Shown: positions 46,666 through 59,654, counted from the first letter of the stretch. The stretch: 64,000 nt of DNA from Sanderia malayensis (GCA_013076295.1 RQOL01000374.1:5694743-5758742); one strand, 5' to 3'. The notes: generated from the letters alone by a model not told the origin. A program made the numbers and translations.

Positions 46666-48057
46666 GGTGCTAAAAAAGAATTAGATGATTTATGATGTCA
46701 AAAACATTATGTTACCAGAAACATCACATGTGCAGACGTGCCAAATTTAAGGTACTAACATGACACCTATTTAAAATATTGTAAAAATACCAACATGCCT
46801 GAATGATGTTCCAAATTATCACTGACTTGTTGTAACAGAGGCTGCAAGACATGTGCCTCCTGAGATTCTGCAGCAACCTGTATTGCAAATGAATATAAAT
46901 TTCTTTTAGCATGAAATTAGTGAATTATTATGATGGTGCAACATTGATAAACAGGGAAGCATATAACTTGCATGCATGAACATGCGAGAACTACTAATTT
47001 CATTGAAATAGTGAGTTTATTGCAGTTGTTTTATTTAAAGATGAATCTGAAATTTTAATACTGCGTGTGACAAGAAAAAGTTAGCACTTTATAATTTTAA
47101 GTACACATCCACAACCTTTTTCAAATTGTGAATTCCCAATTGAACCTCGAAATCAGCAGGTCATTCTCAAGTCAAAATATTTACTTGCCAAATCAGGGCA
47201 AAATGGATGCACCATTAAAATCTTCGAGACAAGGGCAGATCTAAGTTCGATTTTCAAAAATTTAAATGTGGCATAAGTAACTGGAAGGTATTCCTAAAGT
47301 CAAGCTTGCCCATCAGACGTCGGGTGAAAACAAATTTAAAATTTGGGGCACTTTGGGTTTGGAGGAATAGCCCTGCAAACGATGGGAACTTTTTCTGGGA
47401 CACCCGGTAGTACAAAATATGATATGATTGATGGTTGTATAAAAACTTACTTCTTCAACTTCCGAGATAACATTGAAAGTACATGGGGAGACAAGACCAC
47501 AATCAGTCAGGGACTTTCTTTTGGACCTAGATTCGATGATAGAAATTGGGGGCTCTGCATGTGAAATTTTGGGGTGGAACTTTCCATGCTTCCAACAAAA
47601 CTGATTACTACCTGTAAAAAGAGAATTTTCCAGGAAAACAAAGAACATGGAAAACCTCTATGGTATAACCCTCTCCTTTCCTAACTAACACTAATCTTTT
47701 ACAAAAGTCTCTCCAATAAGAAATAATGAGCTATGTATTGCAAAGTAAAAAAAATAACTGAGCCACCTGTTGAGATCACATAATACCACACAGAAGAAAA
47801 AAACCTGGTGGAAATAAACAATATTATGGATTAATGATCAAAATTTGATTTTCTCCATCACTTATGATCATGATTAAAAAAATTTTTTTTGTAGTCTTAA
47901 TGTAATGTAGTCTTTGTAGTCTATAACCCCTACCCAATGTCAGATAAAGTCTGAAAGCGCCTCTCACAAAATTTTCCATCTGGAAACCAGAATTTAAAGG
48001 AGATCCACATCACCACCATCCATTGGCTCTTCTTCCAAGCTTCTTTGGCATAATTCT
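46666..48057. other. non-coding rest of duplicated block, copy 2
   Basis: Paralogue of 33207-34570, including the mariner-like end near 47398-47411. A short insertion relative to copy 1 (aatgtaatgtagtctttgtag) lies near 47898. No gene is recognised. Confidence 0.5.
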
Positions 48058-48216
48058 CTAAACTGTCACAAAATTAGAACATTTATAACATGGATAAACT
48101 GTTATAACAATTTATGACATTAAATCTACTGGGTGTCCCACCCGTGTCCCAAAAAAAGTTTCGGCGTTTGTTTCGATCTTTCAGTGCCAAAGGCTGAGCA
48201 AAATAGCCTGAATTTG
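48058..48216 (+). repeat. 159-bp direct repeat, right copy
   Basis: Direct copy of 43117-43275 with no difference that I can see. It continues into acaggttgataaagag, unlike the left copy, which continues into the lectin gene. Confidence 0.9.
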
Positions 48217-49128
48217 ACAGGTTGATAAAGAGTACATCCTAACTTAAATATGAGAACAAATCCCGTGAAAATCGGTCATCCAATTGCTGAGTTATAGCTG
48301 TTGAAGCTAAAAATCGATAACTTACCCAAACCTGAGGATTCAATCATGCACTGTTTGTTTTAGTGTGCAAAACATTTTGAAAATGCAAACAATATTAAGC
48401 CATGCTTCTTTAAATGATTTCAATCAATACAAAGGTGATGGAAAAATACCAGGGTTGGTAACTTGGTTTTTTAAAAGCCAAATTTGAGAAATCTGGCTTT
48501 TTCAGAGCTCCTCCTTTTAGTCAGGGCGCCAGGGGACAAAATACATGTGCACACTGGAAATTTTTGCGGGCATTTTGAAAGATGGGCAAAATTAAACACT
48601 GATAGCTAAACATTAAAAACTTACAGGTTGGACGCTCCAACACACTTAAAAACAGCTTTCCAACGACATTTTGTTTTGCTATTTGATATGCCTCCACTTC
48701 CTAATTTGGCGCCATCTTTTCGCTCAGGAAACAATCAAAACCTCCAAATGAGGTAGAGGTTACATGGTATTTCACAATTGCGAAGTGTTTGCGACGGGTG
48801 TAAAATAACAAATTACTTCGAATAATAAATTGAAAATATTAAGCATCAAATGTTTTCCAGAAAAAAATTTATTGATTAAGCTATTAAATTTAACTATTAA
48901 AATGTTTTGTGCAATATATTTTGGCTTTTTTCTGGGAAATAAACATTTTCCCATCATCCTGCTTACCCCCTGACTCAAACTATAATACAATTGATACAAA
49001 TAATTTGTCAAACTGTTTTTCTTTCACCACTGAAATAGATTCTGAATTCGAAATGATAATGAAATAGATAATAATTTAGTCAAAAGTTACGAACACAATG
49101 AAGAATCCAGGGTAGAATCATTCATCAA
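48217..49128. other. spacer upstream of the five-exon gene
   Basis: No coding region is supported. Presumably contains the promoter of the gene starting at 49129, but no core element can be assigned with confidence. Confidence 0.4.
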
Positions 49129-52100
49129 ATGGATTTTAAGCTGTTGTTGACCCCACCAAAGCGTCCCAGAAAAGATTTTCCAGAAGAATTAGAAGAGGAG
49201 AAAGATGCACCCACGTGTGTTATTCATTCGAGCAACTATGATAAGGAAACCACCATTCGAAAATTTACAGAAAACTCGTGGGGACAAGTGAAAGCTGCAA
49301 AGTGAGTATTCTTTCATTTATTAAGTTATCCTAATATATGACAAAATTTGAAATAATCTACAAAAATTGATAAATTTCAATTATTTTATTGCATTTATAC
49401 CTGAAATTCAATAAAATAATAATAATATTAATAAAGTAATAATAATAATAATAATCTTGAATTAACTTATATATGAGTTTATAAGTTTCTGTCCCGGAAG
49501 TACCTTCATTTAGTAAAATTTTTTGTGTCATTTCAGCAATGTACGACAAAAGGATGATGTTACGCAACTTTTGCTGAACTCTCCAGAACTACCGGGTGAG
49601 AATTTTGGTTACCATCCCAAATGCTACGCCCTCTTCACTCACAAAAAGTCTCTCGCAATTTTAAAACGGCAAGAGAAAACAAAAAATCAGCAAAATGTGA
49701 AAAGACTCTCATCAAGAAAAAAATTTCGTCTCGGTAAGTATACCTTTCGTCTTAATTGATTTGGTTTTGCGAAATTTCGGTCAGGTCTGGCCACTTTAAT
49801 GTTGGTAGTAAATGTATGATAATTGTCAATAATTCTTGCAATACAAGCAGTTCGATTTGTTGTTTTTAGGAAAAGTACTAGCTGACAAAGAGTGCTGCAT
49901 ATGTGGAAAGCGAAAGACAAAGAAAACAGGCAGTGGTTGGGAGGTATTAGAAAAATGCGAAACAGAAAGTGGAGCCCAAAGTCTTCAGAAAGCGGCCCTT
50001 GAAAGAAATGACAATCCTCATTTGATGGCAGAAATGTCGGGTATTGATGTTCAAGTCATTGTTGCGAAAGAGTTTTATTACCACCGCTCTTGCAAACGGG
50101 ATTACACAAGAGTAGAGACAAGACGCAAGAAAGCGCTGGATAAAACACCCTTCGAAAGACTAGTAGAATACATCCAGACGCAAGTTATATCTGGAGGGAA
50201 AGTAAAAAGCATGACGGACGTATTAGCTGTATATCAAAGTTTCACTACTGAACAAGCACCTCATATAAAGACAATGAAATCCTGGTTAAAGGAGCATTTT
50301 GAGGAAAAGATTGACTTTTGGAGTCCTCGCTCTGGCTCTGCATTTATTTTTAGTAAAGAAATTCCTACAGGTCAGGTTATTGAAGTTGTGCAGCGCATGC
50401 AAGAGAAAGTTACTGGCGTTAAAAATATGTCCAATGAGGAAAAGGTTAAAGAAGCTGCTTTTGCCATTAGGCAAGAAATCCTTGCCAGTTCCGATACATT
50501 CTCAACCTGGCCTCCGACTGAAGATGAGCTATTAAATGTAAACACTGTGATTCCAAACTTGCTGAATGCGTTTTTAATGGCTTTGCTCAGTAAACGAAAA
50601 GAGCTTTCGAAAAGGAAAAAACTAAGAATTTCTTCCATTGCCCAAGACATCATCTATTCAGTGAAGAACGGAAAGGATCGTACAATGAAGGTACTGCTTT
50701 CTCTGTGCACAAAAAGAAAAACTGGATCGAAACAGCTTGTGCGCTGGCTTAATAAATTTGGGCATTCCATCTCCTACGATGAAGTTTCCTACCTGGAAAC
50801 AAGTCTTGCCAACCAACAGGCAAAGCAACAGATTCACAAAAGCTTTGTTCCTGCCATTATTAAACCATCCAGATTCGTGACCTTTGTGTGGGACAACAAT
50901 GATATCAATCCGGAGACATTGACGGGTATAAGCATGCACTGTACCAATGGCATCCTCATACAACTAGCTGCAGAATCACATCGCAACAACGATTGGATCA
51001 TACCACAAAACCCTACGCCCAGCCCCACTGTAAGGAAAAGGTCATTCAAGGCGATGTTCAATGCAATTGATCTGCTGCTATCCAAGAGAAGAGAATGCCC
51101 GGATACAATAAACATAGAGCGTCAACCAGCACGCAACAGTGAAGGTGAACAAGCATCAAAGAATACGGATTTCATGTGGGTTCTGCTAAAACACCAAGCA
51201 GCTCGTCGAGGTAATGAATATACAGTTCCGAACTGGACAGGTTTTAATTGCTTGATTTCACGAGAAAACACTTCCTGGCACCAGATAGCTTACTTACCTG
51301 CAATTAATCAATCTCCTACAAAGCTAGAAACCGTGAAAGAGCTTCTGTTGCAGTCGAAGTTGAAAGCAGAGAAACTTGGGCTGCAGGAAACCGACGTAGT
51401 CTTGGATCTGGCTATTTACGCTAAAGCTGTCGAAATTTTAATGATGCCCCAACACCTAGAATTGCGAAATTTCATCGTTCTACGCATGGGCGCATTCCAC
51501 ACTTCGTGTATCTTTCTGGCAGTAATCGGGAAAAGATTTGGGGATGCAGGACTACACGATATCGTCATTGAAGCAAATTTATTAGGTAAGGTAGTTTAAA
51601 CCTCCACTCTATCGAATTATTTTTTCCAGAAGTTGGACTACTCTTTTTGCTTTTGGAAACTTATGTTAAGTGCTCAATTGAATTGCCAACCTCTGCTCAG
51701 TTTCCTTGTAAGCTTGCAAATAAAATGACGCTATCAGTCAAGATTACCAATAACGCAAAGTGGCGTTTTTCAAAGTTTGAATTGGCGATTATATTGTGAA
51801 CATAACCTTTTCGTTTCAGGTCACTTTTCAATAATGTCAAATTTAATACATTTCAATGACTACAGTGTCAAAAGGGAAGAAGAATACTAATTTTAAGTTT
51901 TGTTTTTAGGCGAAGCATCAGTCAACAAGTTTCTGAATGGAAAGCACTACAATAACTGTATGCGAATTTATAAGTACCTGTTCGATGCATTAACTCGACT
52001 AAAAATTGACCGCTTTGAGGACTGGATGGCAAAAGAAGAGGAATTTCAATCGTTGCAACTTTTTGCCTCATCTAACGAGCTTGAACACTTCATTGACGAC

Positions 52101-54804
52101 ATCAGTAGTAAGAACTTCCACGAATTGTTGATGAAACATGACAACATTCTTGAACTCTTTAATAGATACGAAAATCATCTATCTGACCATACTGCTGCGG
52201 GACCAATGGCTACATTTTGGCAGTCCTTCCTTGAGATGATTAACATTTTATTCTGCTTCATCCGTTCGTTGAGAATCGGTGATTGGCATCTTCACTTGGA
52301 GTCAACTCGGAAAATGCTACCTTGGATGTTTGCATATGATCGTCCCAACTATTCTCGCCATCTTACCTACTACTGGGCAGAAATGCAAAAACTGCCAGAG
52401 AAGCATCCTTCAATTTACGAGGAATTTAGGTGAGTTGTACAGGATTTTACGTTATCTGACGTAACTGTCAGGGTATACCGTATTTCCTCTAAAATGCGCC
52501 CACCCTTGAAAAAGTGCCCCCCCTTGAACCATTGAAAATTTAAATATCTTCCCCTTCCCCAAGATCAAAGTTTTGAAACCTTCATGTAAAATATAAAACA
52601 ATGCAGCCAAAAATTTCTATTAATTGACTAATTTTAATTATCTTGTTTTTATAATAATTATTAATAATTATTGATAATTAATATAATAATTATATTATTT
52701 TTGCAGAAATGGGAACTTCTCAACACGCCGACAGCCAGGTTTTTTCAACGCTATTGCTTCAGATCAAGTCATAGAGCAAACGATAAATCGTGAACAAAAG
52801 TGTCAAGGAGGAATAACCGGCTACAGTACCACAAGCGGGACGGTGCAAAGATGGGTTCTCACCAGTCATTGCGCTGCTAAGGCTTTGGGCAAGCTAGAAA
52901 GCATGGTATATATTAACGATTCTCCTTCAACAACAAAAGATCTTGGTGCGTCAAGGGTGGCATTTGATGAAGCCGCAGTCTGCCGAGTGTATGATATATT
53001 TTCAACATGGGGAAACCCATTTGAATTCAATGAAAGTTTGTTCAATATCGCCTCTGGCTTGGTGGCATCTCCAGATGTAAGTAGAGATTTGCTAAATGCA
53101 GGTAGCTGTGGTGAAGCAGCACTACAGAGTTTTTTTAAAGAGAGAGTCAACTCAGGTGAAAAGCCCTTTTATGATGCCATCTCAAGATGCAATTTGAAAT
53201 CATTTGCTGCACTCAAAGTCAAGAAATTGTGTAAGTTAAAAGAAAAGTCGATCACCATAAACGCAGAAAGAGGAATCTTTGCAAATTTACTGGTTATATG
53301 TGAAAAACGGGAAACAACCAGCATGAGAGATCTTTCATTTTCATTGGGACCCATTCCTTGGTCTCTTGCTTTACCAGATTGAGGTCTTGTAAAGACAGTG
53401 AAGTCAAAGCTTTTGAGTGCTCTCGAATCAGATGTGCCAAGTCTCGAAATGTTACCGGATGATACTGTCTATGTCTACGATGGAATGGTTCTTCTCCAAC
53501 AGCTCGATGCCATTCATCTAGATACGTTTGGGGATATTTCAGACTTTTTATTCAACAGGGTAAGCAAAAGTCAATCAAAAAGCATTTTCTTGGTTACAGA
53601 TCAGTACCTGCCAAACTCCGTCAAAGAAATGGAGCGAAATCGGCGCACAGCGGGCGGTGCCATTAAATTTACGCTCAACAGGAGAGAACAGAAGCGGCCG
53701 AAGCAATTTAAGAAATATTTGAGCGATCCATGCAACAAAATACAGCTAGTAAAATTCTTGATAGCTGATTGGAGCAATTCCGATAGGTTTAAATCCAAGA
53801 TCGGAAATCGCTGTATTTATGTCACCGTCGAAGATAAATGTTATGCAATATACGTCGAAGAAGAAGAAGTCCGCTGTACCGAAGCTGAGGAGCTATTTTC
53901 CAATCAGGAAGAAGCCGACACGAAGACCTTTCTTTGCTGCAAACACGCTGAATTATTGGGACATGGAAACATATGCATTGTAACGGTGGATAGTGACATT
54001 GCAATTTACACAATTTATTTTGCCGACCAATTCAAAAGTAATCTTTATATCAGAATTGGCTCAAAAAATTCGACACGCGTCCTTGATATCAAGGCGATCT
54101 ATGACAACAATGGACCATCTGTTGCATCTTCTCTTCCAGCGTTACATGCTTTTACTGGGTGTGACTACACGAGTGCGTTTCGTGGAATCGGGAAAGTTAA
54201 AGCCTTGAAAGTCCTTAAGAAAGATGAACGCTTCCAATATGTCTTTGGGGTTATTGGTGATGATTTCGAGTTCGATGGAGACCTTTTCGAGATCATTCAA
54301 GAGTTCGTCTGTACTTTGTATGGCCTGAAGTCACTTTCTGACGTGAATGAAGCCAGGTACAAAAAGTTTTGTTCCAGTAAGCGGAAAATCCCGGAACCGC
54401 AACAACTTCCACCTACCAGTGACGAGCTTTTACAGCATTGTAAACGAGTTTCGTACGTTGCGGGTATCGTTAAACGGGCTTTCGAGCCGAATCCAGAAGT
54501 TCCATCTCTGCATGGTTTTGGATGGAAAATAAACAGTGATGCCTTGGAAATCGAGTGGATGACCAAAAGCCCAGCACCAGATTCAATACTTGAGTTAGTT
54601 TCATGTAACTGTAAAAAAGCTAAATGTGCTACGCAAAACTGTGTTTGCGTCAGCCACGGCCTTAAGTGCACAGACATGTGTGGGTGCACAAATTGCAACA
54701 ACGACCTTGAGGAAGAAGATGATGATGTATCTGATAGCGAGGACGATGCAGCCGAAGAGCATAATGATGAGGACTGTGAAAGCTCTGAAGGACCTGAAGA
54801 TTAA
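49129..54804 (+). pseudogene. five-exon PIN/FEN1-like family gene with Cys-rich tail, one in-frame TGA
   Basis: Exons 49129-49301, 49537-49733, 49870-51585, 51910-52429 and 52707-54804 join in frame with standard GT-AG sites. Exon 3 starts with a zinc-binding-like ECCICGKRK...YYHRSCKRDY region. Exons 4-5 have NYSRHLTYYWAEMQKLPEKH and NAIASDQVIEQTINREQK, the latter shared with the 35.7-42.2 kb gene. The end has a PIN/FEN1-like core: VYVYDGMVLLQQL, QEEADTKTFLC, ICIVTVDSDIAIY, ALHAFTGCDYTSAFRGIGK, where FEN1 enzymes have acidic metal ligands and a DNA-binding hairpin. A Cys-rich tail (CNCKKAKCATQNCVC) and acidic end follow. The only defect is TGA at 53380-53382 between SLALPD and GLVKT. Known only as an uncharacterised multi-copy family; nuclease function is inference. 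Confidence 0.8.
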
Positions 54805-56391
54805 GATATATCGAATCAACAATCTTTGTACTCTTGGTTAGAATCAGACTCTCTTATTTTTGCCTAAAATCATGTGGAAGTCTTTGTTTTGTTCCAATAT
54901 AAACTCATTTTGCCAAAACGTTTTGATCAATTGTGTCACATGTATTTTTCATAAGAAACTTGACTTGGCTCAAGTCCCAGTACTAAAAGTTTCTTAAATT
55001 TTCTATTGTTTTCTATTGTTAAAAAACAATAAAAAAAAGAGTCTATTGTTCTTTATGAGAAATCCCACTACTGAGTTTCTTGCAAACGAGTTTCTTATAA
55101 AAAATACGTGTATTTTTCACTTCTCGGATTTTCGGTCTGCCTGACAGTCAAAATGTGCTATAAAAAAATGCTAAAGAAATAAAAATATAAAAATGCGGGA
55201 TTCCTATTGTTCTTACTAATCCCTTCCATTGTTAAAGCGTGAAATTCCCGCGAGATGCGGGACAGTTGACAGCGCCCTCACTTTCTAAAATGGCGCTGCA
55301 TGGAAATAGACGGCCTAAATCAGATGAAAACAAAATGAGTTGGACATGTATTTTAAGAAACTTGGAGCAATCCAACCTCTTGAATTACTAAGAATAACAC
55401 ACAAGGTATCTTTTAAAATTGAAAATAAAATGCCCGCAATTTTTTCCAGTGTGCATCACCATAGCGCCCTGACTATTTGGCTTCAAAAATATTTCTTGGC
55501 TTTTTGGCTTACTTTTGGCTTTTTTTACCAATGCAGCCTCTTGCCATTGTTTTGCTATTGTAGTGTCACAGAATTGGTAGTGTGACAGATAGTACACACT
55601 TTTTTATGAAGCCCCAGCCCCAGCAATTTTTCATGAAGCCACATGCAGTAACACTGATGTGAAAATACTGAAAAATTCTTTTGATTCGGACAGTGCCAAT
55701 GAATTCTGATTTCTATGTTTGGACAATGTTTGAAAAGTAAATTTAAATATTGCATTGATTTGGCATTTTTTTGGCGTTTTCTGACAAAATTTTGGAAATT
55801 TGCCTGTTTTTCTGGCTTTTTTCATTCTAAATAGTTTGGCTTTTTTTGCCTTTTTTTCTGATATTGTTTGGCTTCAAGCATGCGCAGTCATCTACCAACC
55901 CTGAAAAATACAGAAAGTGTATCAATTCAAATGGACATTGTTTTGCAATCAATGAGAGTGCAAAAACTGTGTTACAGTTTAAAGCAAAGCTGGCCTCGGT
56001 GGGATTTGTTGTTCATTTTAAAGATTGTCTAAGAAACATTTTTCCAGCTTGTCCAGTACTTGTTCAAATTTGCTCTTGGTTTGATAATGGCTGGGAAGCA
56101 TCTAATGAATCATGACATATGAATTTGCATACTTTCATCGTATTTTGTACACCAAAAAACAATGCAGTGGTGAATCATCTGGTTTTAGATGAGCCATCTA
56201 AAACCAGCATTTAGTGTAATGAAACACACATTTTTTCAGAGTGGTAATGAAATGTGGGTTTAAATCCCACAATGCTGTTGGCATTCATTGTCACTCGGGT
56301 GGAAGGGTGTAGTATATTTTCTAATTCTAATTCCTGTCAAGAAATTTATAACTAACTGAACAAAATGGTGTCAATTTTAAAAATTCTTTTT
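54805..56391. other. spacer with a short open frame and a perfect hairpin
   Basis: An unrecognised 89-codon plus-strand frame at 55846-56115 has no domain. At 56179-56207 there is a perfect hairpin with 13-bp arms (CTGGTTTTAGATG). Repeated ttcttataaaaaatac-like and ctattgtt motifs occur at 54940-55120. No real gene is supported. Confidence 0.4.
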
Positions 56392-56392
56392 A

Positions 56393-57293
56393 TCCTTTTA
56401 ATTCGGTATCGTTATTTGGTGCCACAGCATCTCACTGAGGAAGGAAAGGAGCCTATATCAGTTAAGGCAAATGGCACCTGTTTGTACAGATCAATATCTG
56501 TTGCCATTTTTGGGAGTGCAAAAATGTGGCCCTTTATAAAACTAGCTGGTCTTTGCTATGGCATTCTAAATGAGGATAAAGTTTTGTGGAAGGTATAACT
56601 ATAAATCTAATTACATATTTATGTTCAACAACATTTGCACACTGGGTATCTGTAAATATGATAAAGATTTGTTTTTAGCTCACAGACACAGTTGACAACA
56701 TTCCATGTCTGACAATGCTTGTGACAACAAATGATGTAGTAAGTAATGGTCTTTAGGGGCGAGCAGAAGAGATTAACATATGCTGTACGAGGAGAAATAG
56801 TGGAAAGTTTTGCATGTTACAGATACACAAGTATGTAATTAATTGAACGTGCATGAATTTAAGATTTCATTCCTTAATGATCGATTCTGGAAGACATGTT
56901 CTGATACTTTTTTAGCACTATTACATTTGGTTTCTGTGGCATTGGCATTGGATTTCAACATAAATTCCATTTGCACTGAAGGAGACTTGACCAAGAAAAT
57001 CACTACCAAAGACTTCTCTAATTATGTTGATATTCTGTGGGTACCTTCATCACCAGGTGGCATTCTGGATGACGTTGTGCCCCTTTTGGTGCCAACAGAG
57101 GGTGCAAACGATCCCCAAAACGAATTTTGCGCCCTCACAGATTTGCGTTGTCGTTGCTTTGAAGACATGAAAGAGCACAACGTTGTCCGATGCAGATACT
57201 GTCTACATCAGTATCACGTTATTGTGTGGAATTGAAGGGTGAAGGAGAAGCGTGGACATGTTTTTACCACAAGAAAGCAGCTATCATCACAAG
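56393..57293 (+). pseudogene. OTU-like / PHD-like multi-exon gene remnant
   Basis: The first exon-like piece (to 56592, donor gtataa) reads VPQHLTEEGKEPISVKANGT then CLYRSISVAIFG, resembling the N-terminal catalytic stretch of OTU-type cysteine proteases (Asp-Gly-Asn-Cys in the family; here Ala-Asn-Gly-Thr-Cys, so the Asp is not conserved). A short exon-like piece follows at ~56680-56740. The third (from ~56916) reads VALALDFNINSICTEGDL and a Cys cluster CRCFEDMKEHNVVRCRYCLH, with YHVI, and then after a one-base shift CVELKGEGEAWTC, a PHD-like finger. The frameshift lies near 57222. OTU enzymes remove ubiquitin; activity is doubtful here. Confidence 0.45.
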
Positions 57294-57589
57294 GTTTTTA
57301 AACTTTGCAACTGTAAATTGATGAATGATTCTGAAATCAATTTGTTAGGAAATAATAACATGCTTTTGACATACGCTTCATTTACAACACCCAAGTCAGT
57401 CCGATCCTTACTTTATGAACCATAAGGATTGTTTTTCAGCTTGCCAGCATTTAAATCAAGACCTCTGATTCGTGGCCTATTGCAAAGTCAAGATCAAGCC
57501 AACAGTTTTGCTCGTCAGTTTATTTTTTGAAAAGTTCTCTTCGTGCACTTTCATTCCAATGCATTTTCAAATACATATTTTCATTGTAG

Positions 57590-57743
57590 AAGTACATATC
57601 TGATGTTGTGAGTGGAAGAATATGCTCTCCACTAATTAAGCTCTTTGACGCAAAAGCCTATTCCGCATTGCGTGAGATGGCTCAATTGATTTGGCTTCTT
57701 GGACACGATACAGCACGTCTGCAACGTGTTTTGTTTTCTATTT
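57590..57743 (+). other. orphan exon, unknown protein
   Basis: Open for 51 codons between an acceptor (cattgtag) and a donor (gtatgt). It reads SDVVSGRICSPLIKLFDAKA and then ALREMAQLIWLLGHD. Probably a downstream exon of the preceding OTU/PHD-like remnant, but frame and order cannot be proved. Confidence 0.35.
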
Positions 57744-57865
57744 GTATGTTTGCTTCTATGGTCGCCACATTTACTGAATAATATATTTACTTAGGTTTAT
57801 CGGCAATCTATATGGAAACTTCCAATCAAAATAAGATGATCATAGTTAACATCTTGATTTTTCAG

Positions 57866-57976
57866 GATGAAGAACTTTCAAATTACGTGATAACGCGCAG
57901 TGGCCGTATCAGAAAGTATGGCAAGATTGATTTGACACAGCACATTACGCTGAACTTAAACATACTCTTACCCGAG
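57866..57976 (+). other. orphan exon, unknown protein
   Basis: Exactly 37 codons between acceptor ttttcag and donor gtaagt, reading DEELSNYVITRSGRIRKYGK onward. Good splice signals on both sides. It is likely part of the same broken multi-exon gene as the previous exon. Confidence 0.4.
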
Positions 57977-59654
57977 GTAAGTCAAGTTCATTTAGCTAAC
58001 ATTTATTTTCTGAATTTAAGCCTTTGCTGTTACATCTAGTTTTTAATAAACCTGTCTGTAACAGTTACCAATGTTTCACATTTTATTTCTTTCAGATCAT
58101 TGCATTTATAATTCAGCAAGAAGATAAACTGCCTTTAATATTTTGCAGGCGTAGTTTAACCAAGAGCCCTTTTTAGAAGGGAGAAAGTTAAGTGAAGCAT
58201 CTTTTCTACATTTCTTGCCTTAGTTTCTTTAGTTTCTTTAGTTTCTTCCAGAGAAAATCAAAAGCAACGTTTTAAGAATACCGAATCAGAACAAAAACAT
58301 ATTTTTTGCACCTGAGTAGGTTTTTTGAAAGCGACTGTTGGGCGATTTGATAAGGTGAAAACTGTACCTTTTGCCAAAAGAAACCGTTATAGAAAACATC
58401 TACTTAGAAAAAAAGGCATTAGAGTTTCTATTGCTTTTGCGCTTTGGTGAGGTTAATGTTTGTTGCATAATAACATTATTGTTATTCTAACTTTTGAACA
58501 ATGTAATTGGATTGTTATTATTATGTAAAATAAATTATTTGAAATCAGGCGTTCAATTGAAATCAAGCGTTCAGTTTTTCACGAAGAGCTCTCAGATTAG
58601 GCCTGTTTATGCTAACCAGGAGAGCATTAGTTTTGCTAACCTGAAAAATTAACGATTTTGCTGACATGGCATTTGATATACTATGGGAGAGACCACCATT
58701 AAAAATAAGCTTATTTACAGGTATATTTCACTTCATTATTATGTATCATTTTCCGAAATGTTGAATTTGCTAATGAGTATAGGCATGCGGCTTATAACTG
58801 TGATTAATTTAACTGTATTTGTTTTAAATCGACTAACTAATCCTTGGCGTTATACCGTTTTGTGTCTTTGCTGAAAAACCAGTTAGTCTTTTCTTTTTCC
58901 CAAAAAGGTGTTTCAGACACCACCCACCCAAAACCAAATAGCGTTATCGCCCTTCTTGCACCTGAATGGGTGTTAACACCTTTTTCGCATTTTGATAAAG
59001 CTCTAGCCCTACATTTTTCATAGATTTGCTAATTCGAACAAAATTTTCAGGTCCCATGAAAATTGAAAATCTGCTAACAAAGCCATACAAAAAACCTAAT
59101 TGAAAGGGCCATTATTAAACTTCTGTGTGTAGTTCAAACTTTTCGTAATTCTGACCAACTTTGTCGGTCCTTTGGGAAAAAAGCCTTTCTAGTTCGAACT
59201 TTCTGCGAAGTTTAGGAAATAGGCAGGTGATATTAGTACTCCTTTTCATTAAATTTTCTTAAAACTGTGTTATTGAAATTAGAAAGAACTAGAGAAAGAA
59301 CTATCAAGCGGAAAGAAGCCAAGCATTTTAACCAATTTCTTTCAAAAACGCAACATACAAATTTAGAATTTGAGATTCTTACAGCTATTGTGAAAAATAT
59401 CGCAACTCACGTAAAATATGAAAAAATTTATTAATATCAATTAAACGAAGTTTAGTGCTTTTTCTCTCATCCCTGCAGCCAAAATGAAAATTCGGGGGAA
59501 ATTTGAATAACCCCCCATGGGGCTAATTCGAGAGTGGGGGCTTAATTGATCATTTACCGTACTTGAGGCAAAATCTTTGTTTTTTCTGAAAAACTCGTCT
59601 AAATCGAACTTCTTGTAATTCAAACATCTTTACAATCCCCCAGAGATAGTATCC
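57977..59654. other. spacer, with one MITE-family end
   Basis: No gene recognised. Around 59485-59570 there is a segment with gggggcttaattgatc and tttaccgta, resembling the inverted end of the CCGTA...GCCCC MITE family. Confidence 0.4.

Larger units (their letters stand above)
43276..48057. repeat. duplicated 4.8-kb block (lectin, integrase, HECT), copy 2
   Basis: Nearly identical to 26065-27432 plus 31173-34570, that is, copy 1 without the LINE. Flanks and the integrase part differ by about 1%. It is bounded by 159-bp direct repeats. The left breakpoint cuts the 3' end of the lectin gene (at tttgtaaac). The right breakpoint lies at ataattctcta, just before the TIR-like sequence present in copy 1. 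Confidence 0.9.

Noticed and set aside
5297..53382. Alternative genetic code with TGA read as sense
   Set aside because: TGA also ends intact frames here (for example the Harbinger Myb-like gene at 4791), and the interrupted frames belong to repeats or decaying families.
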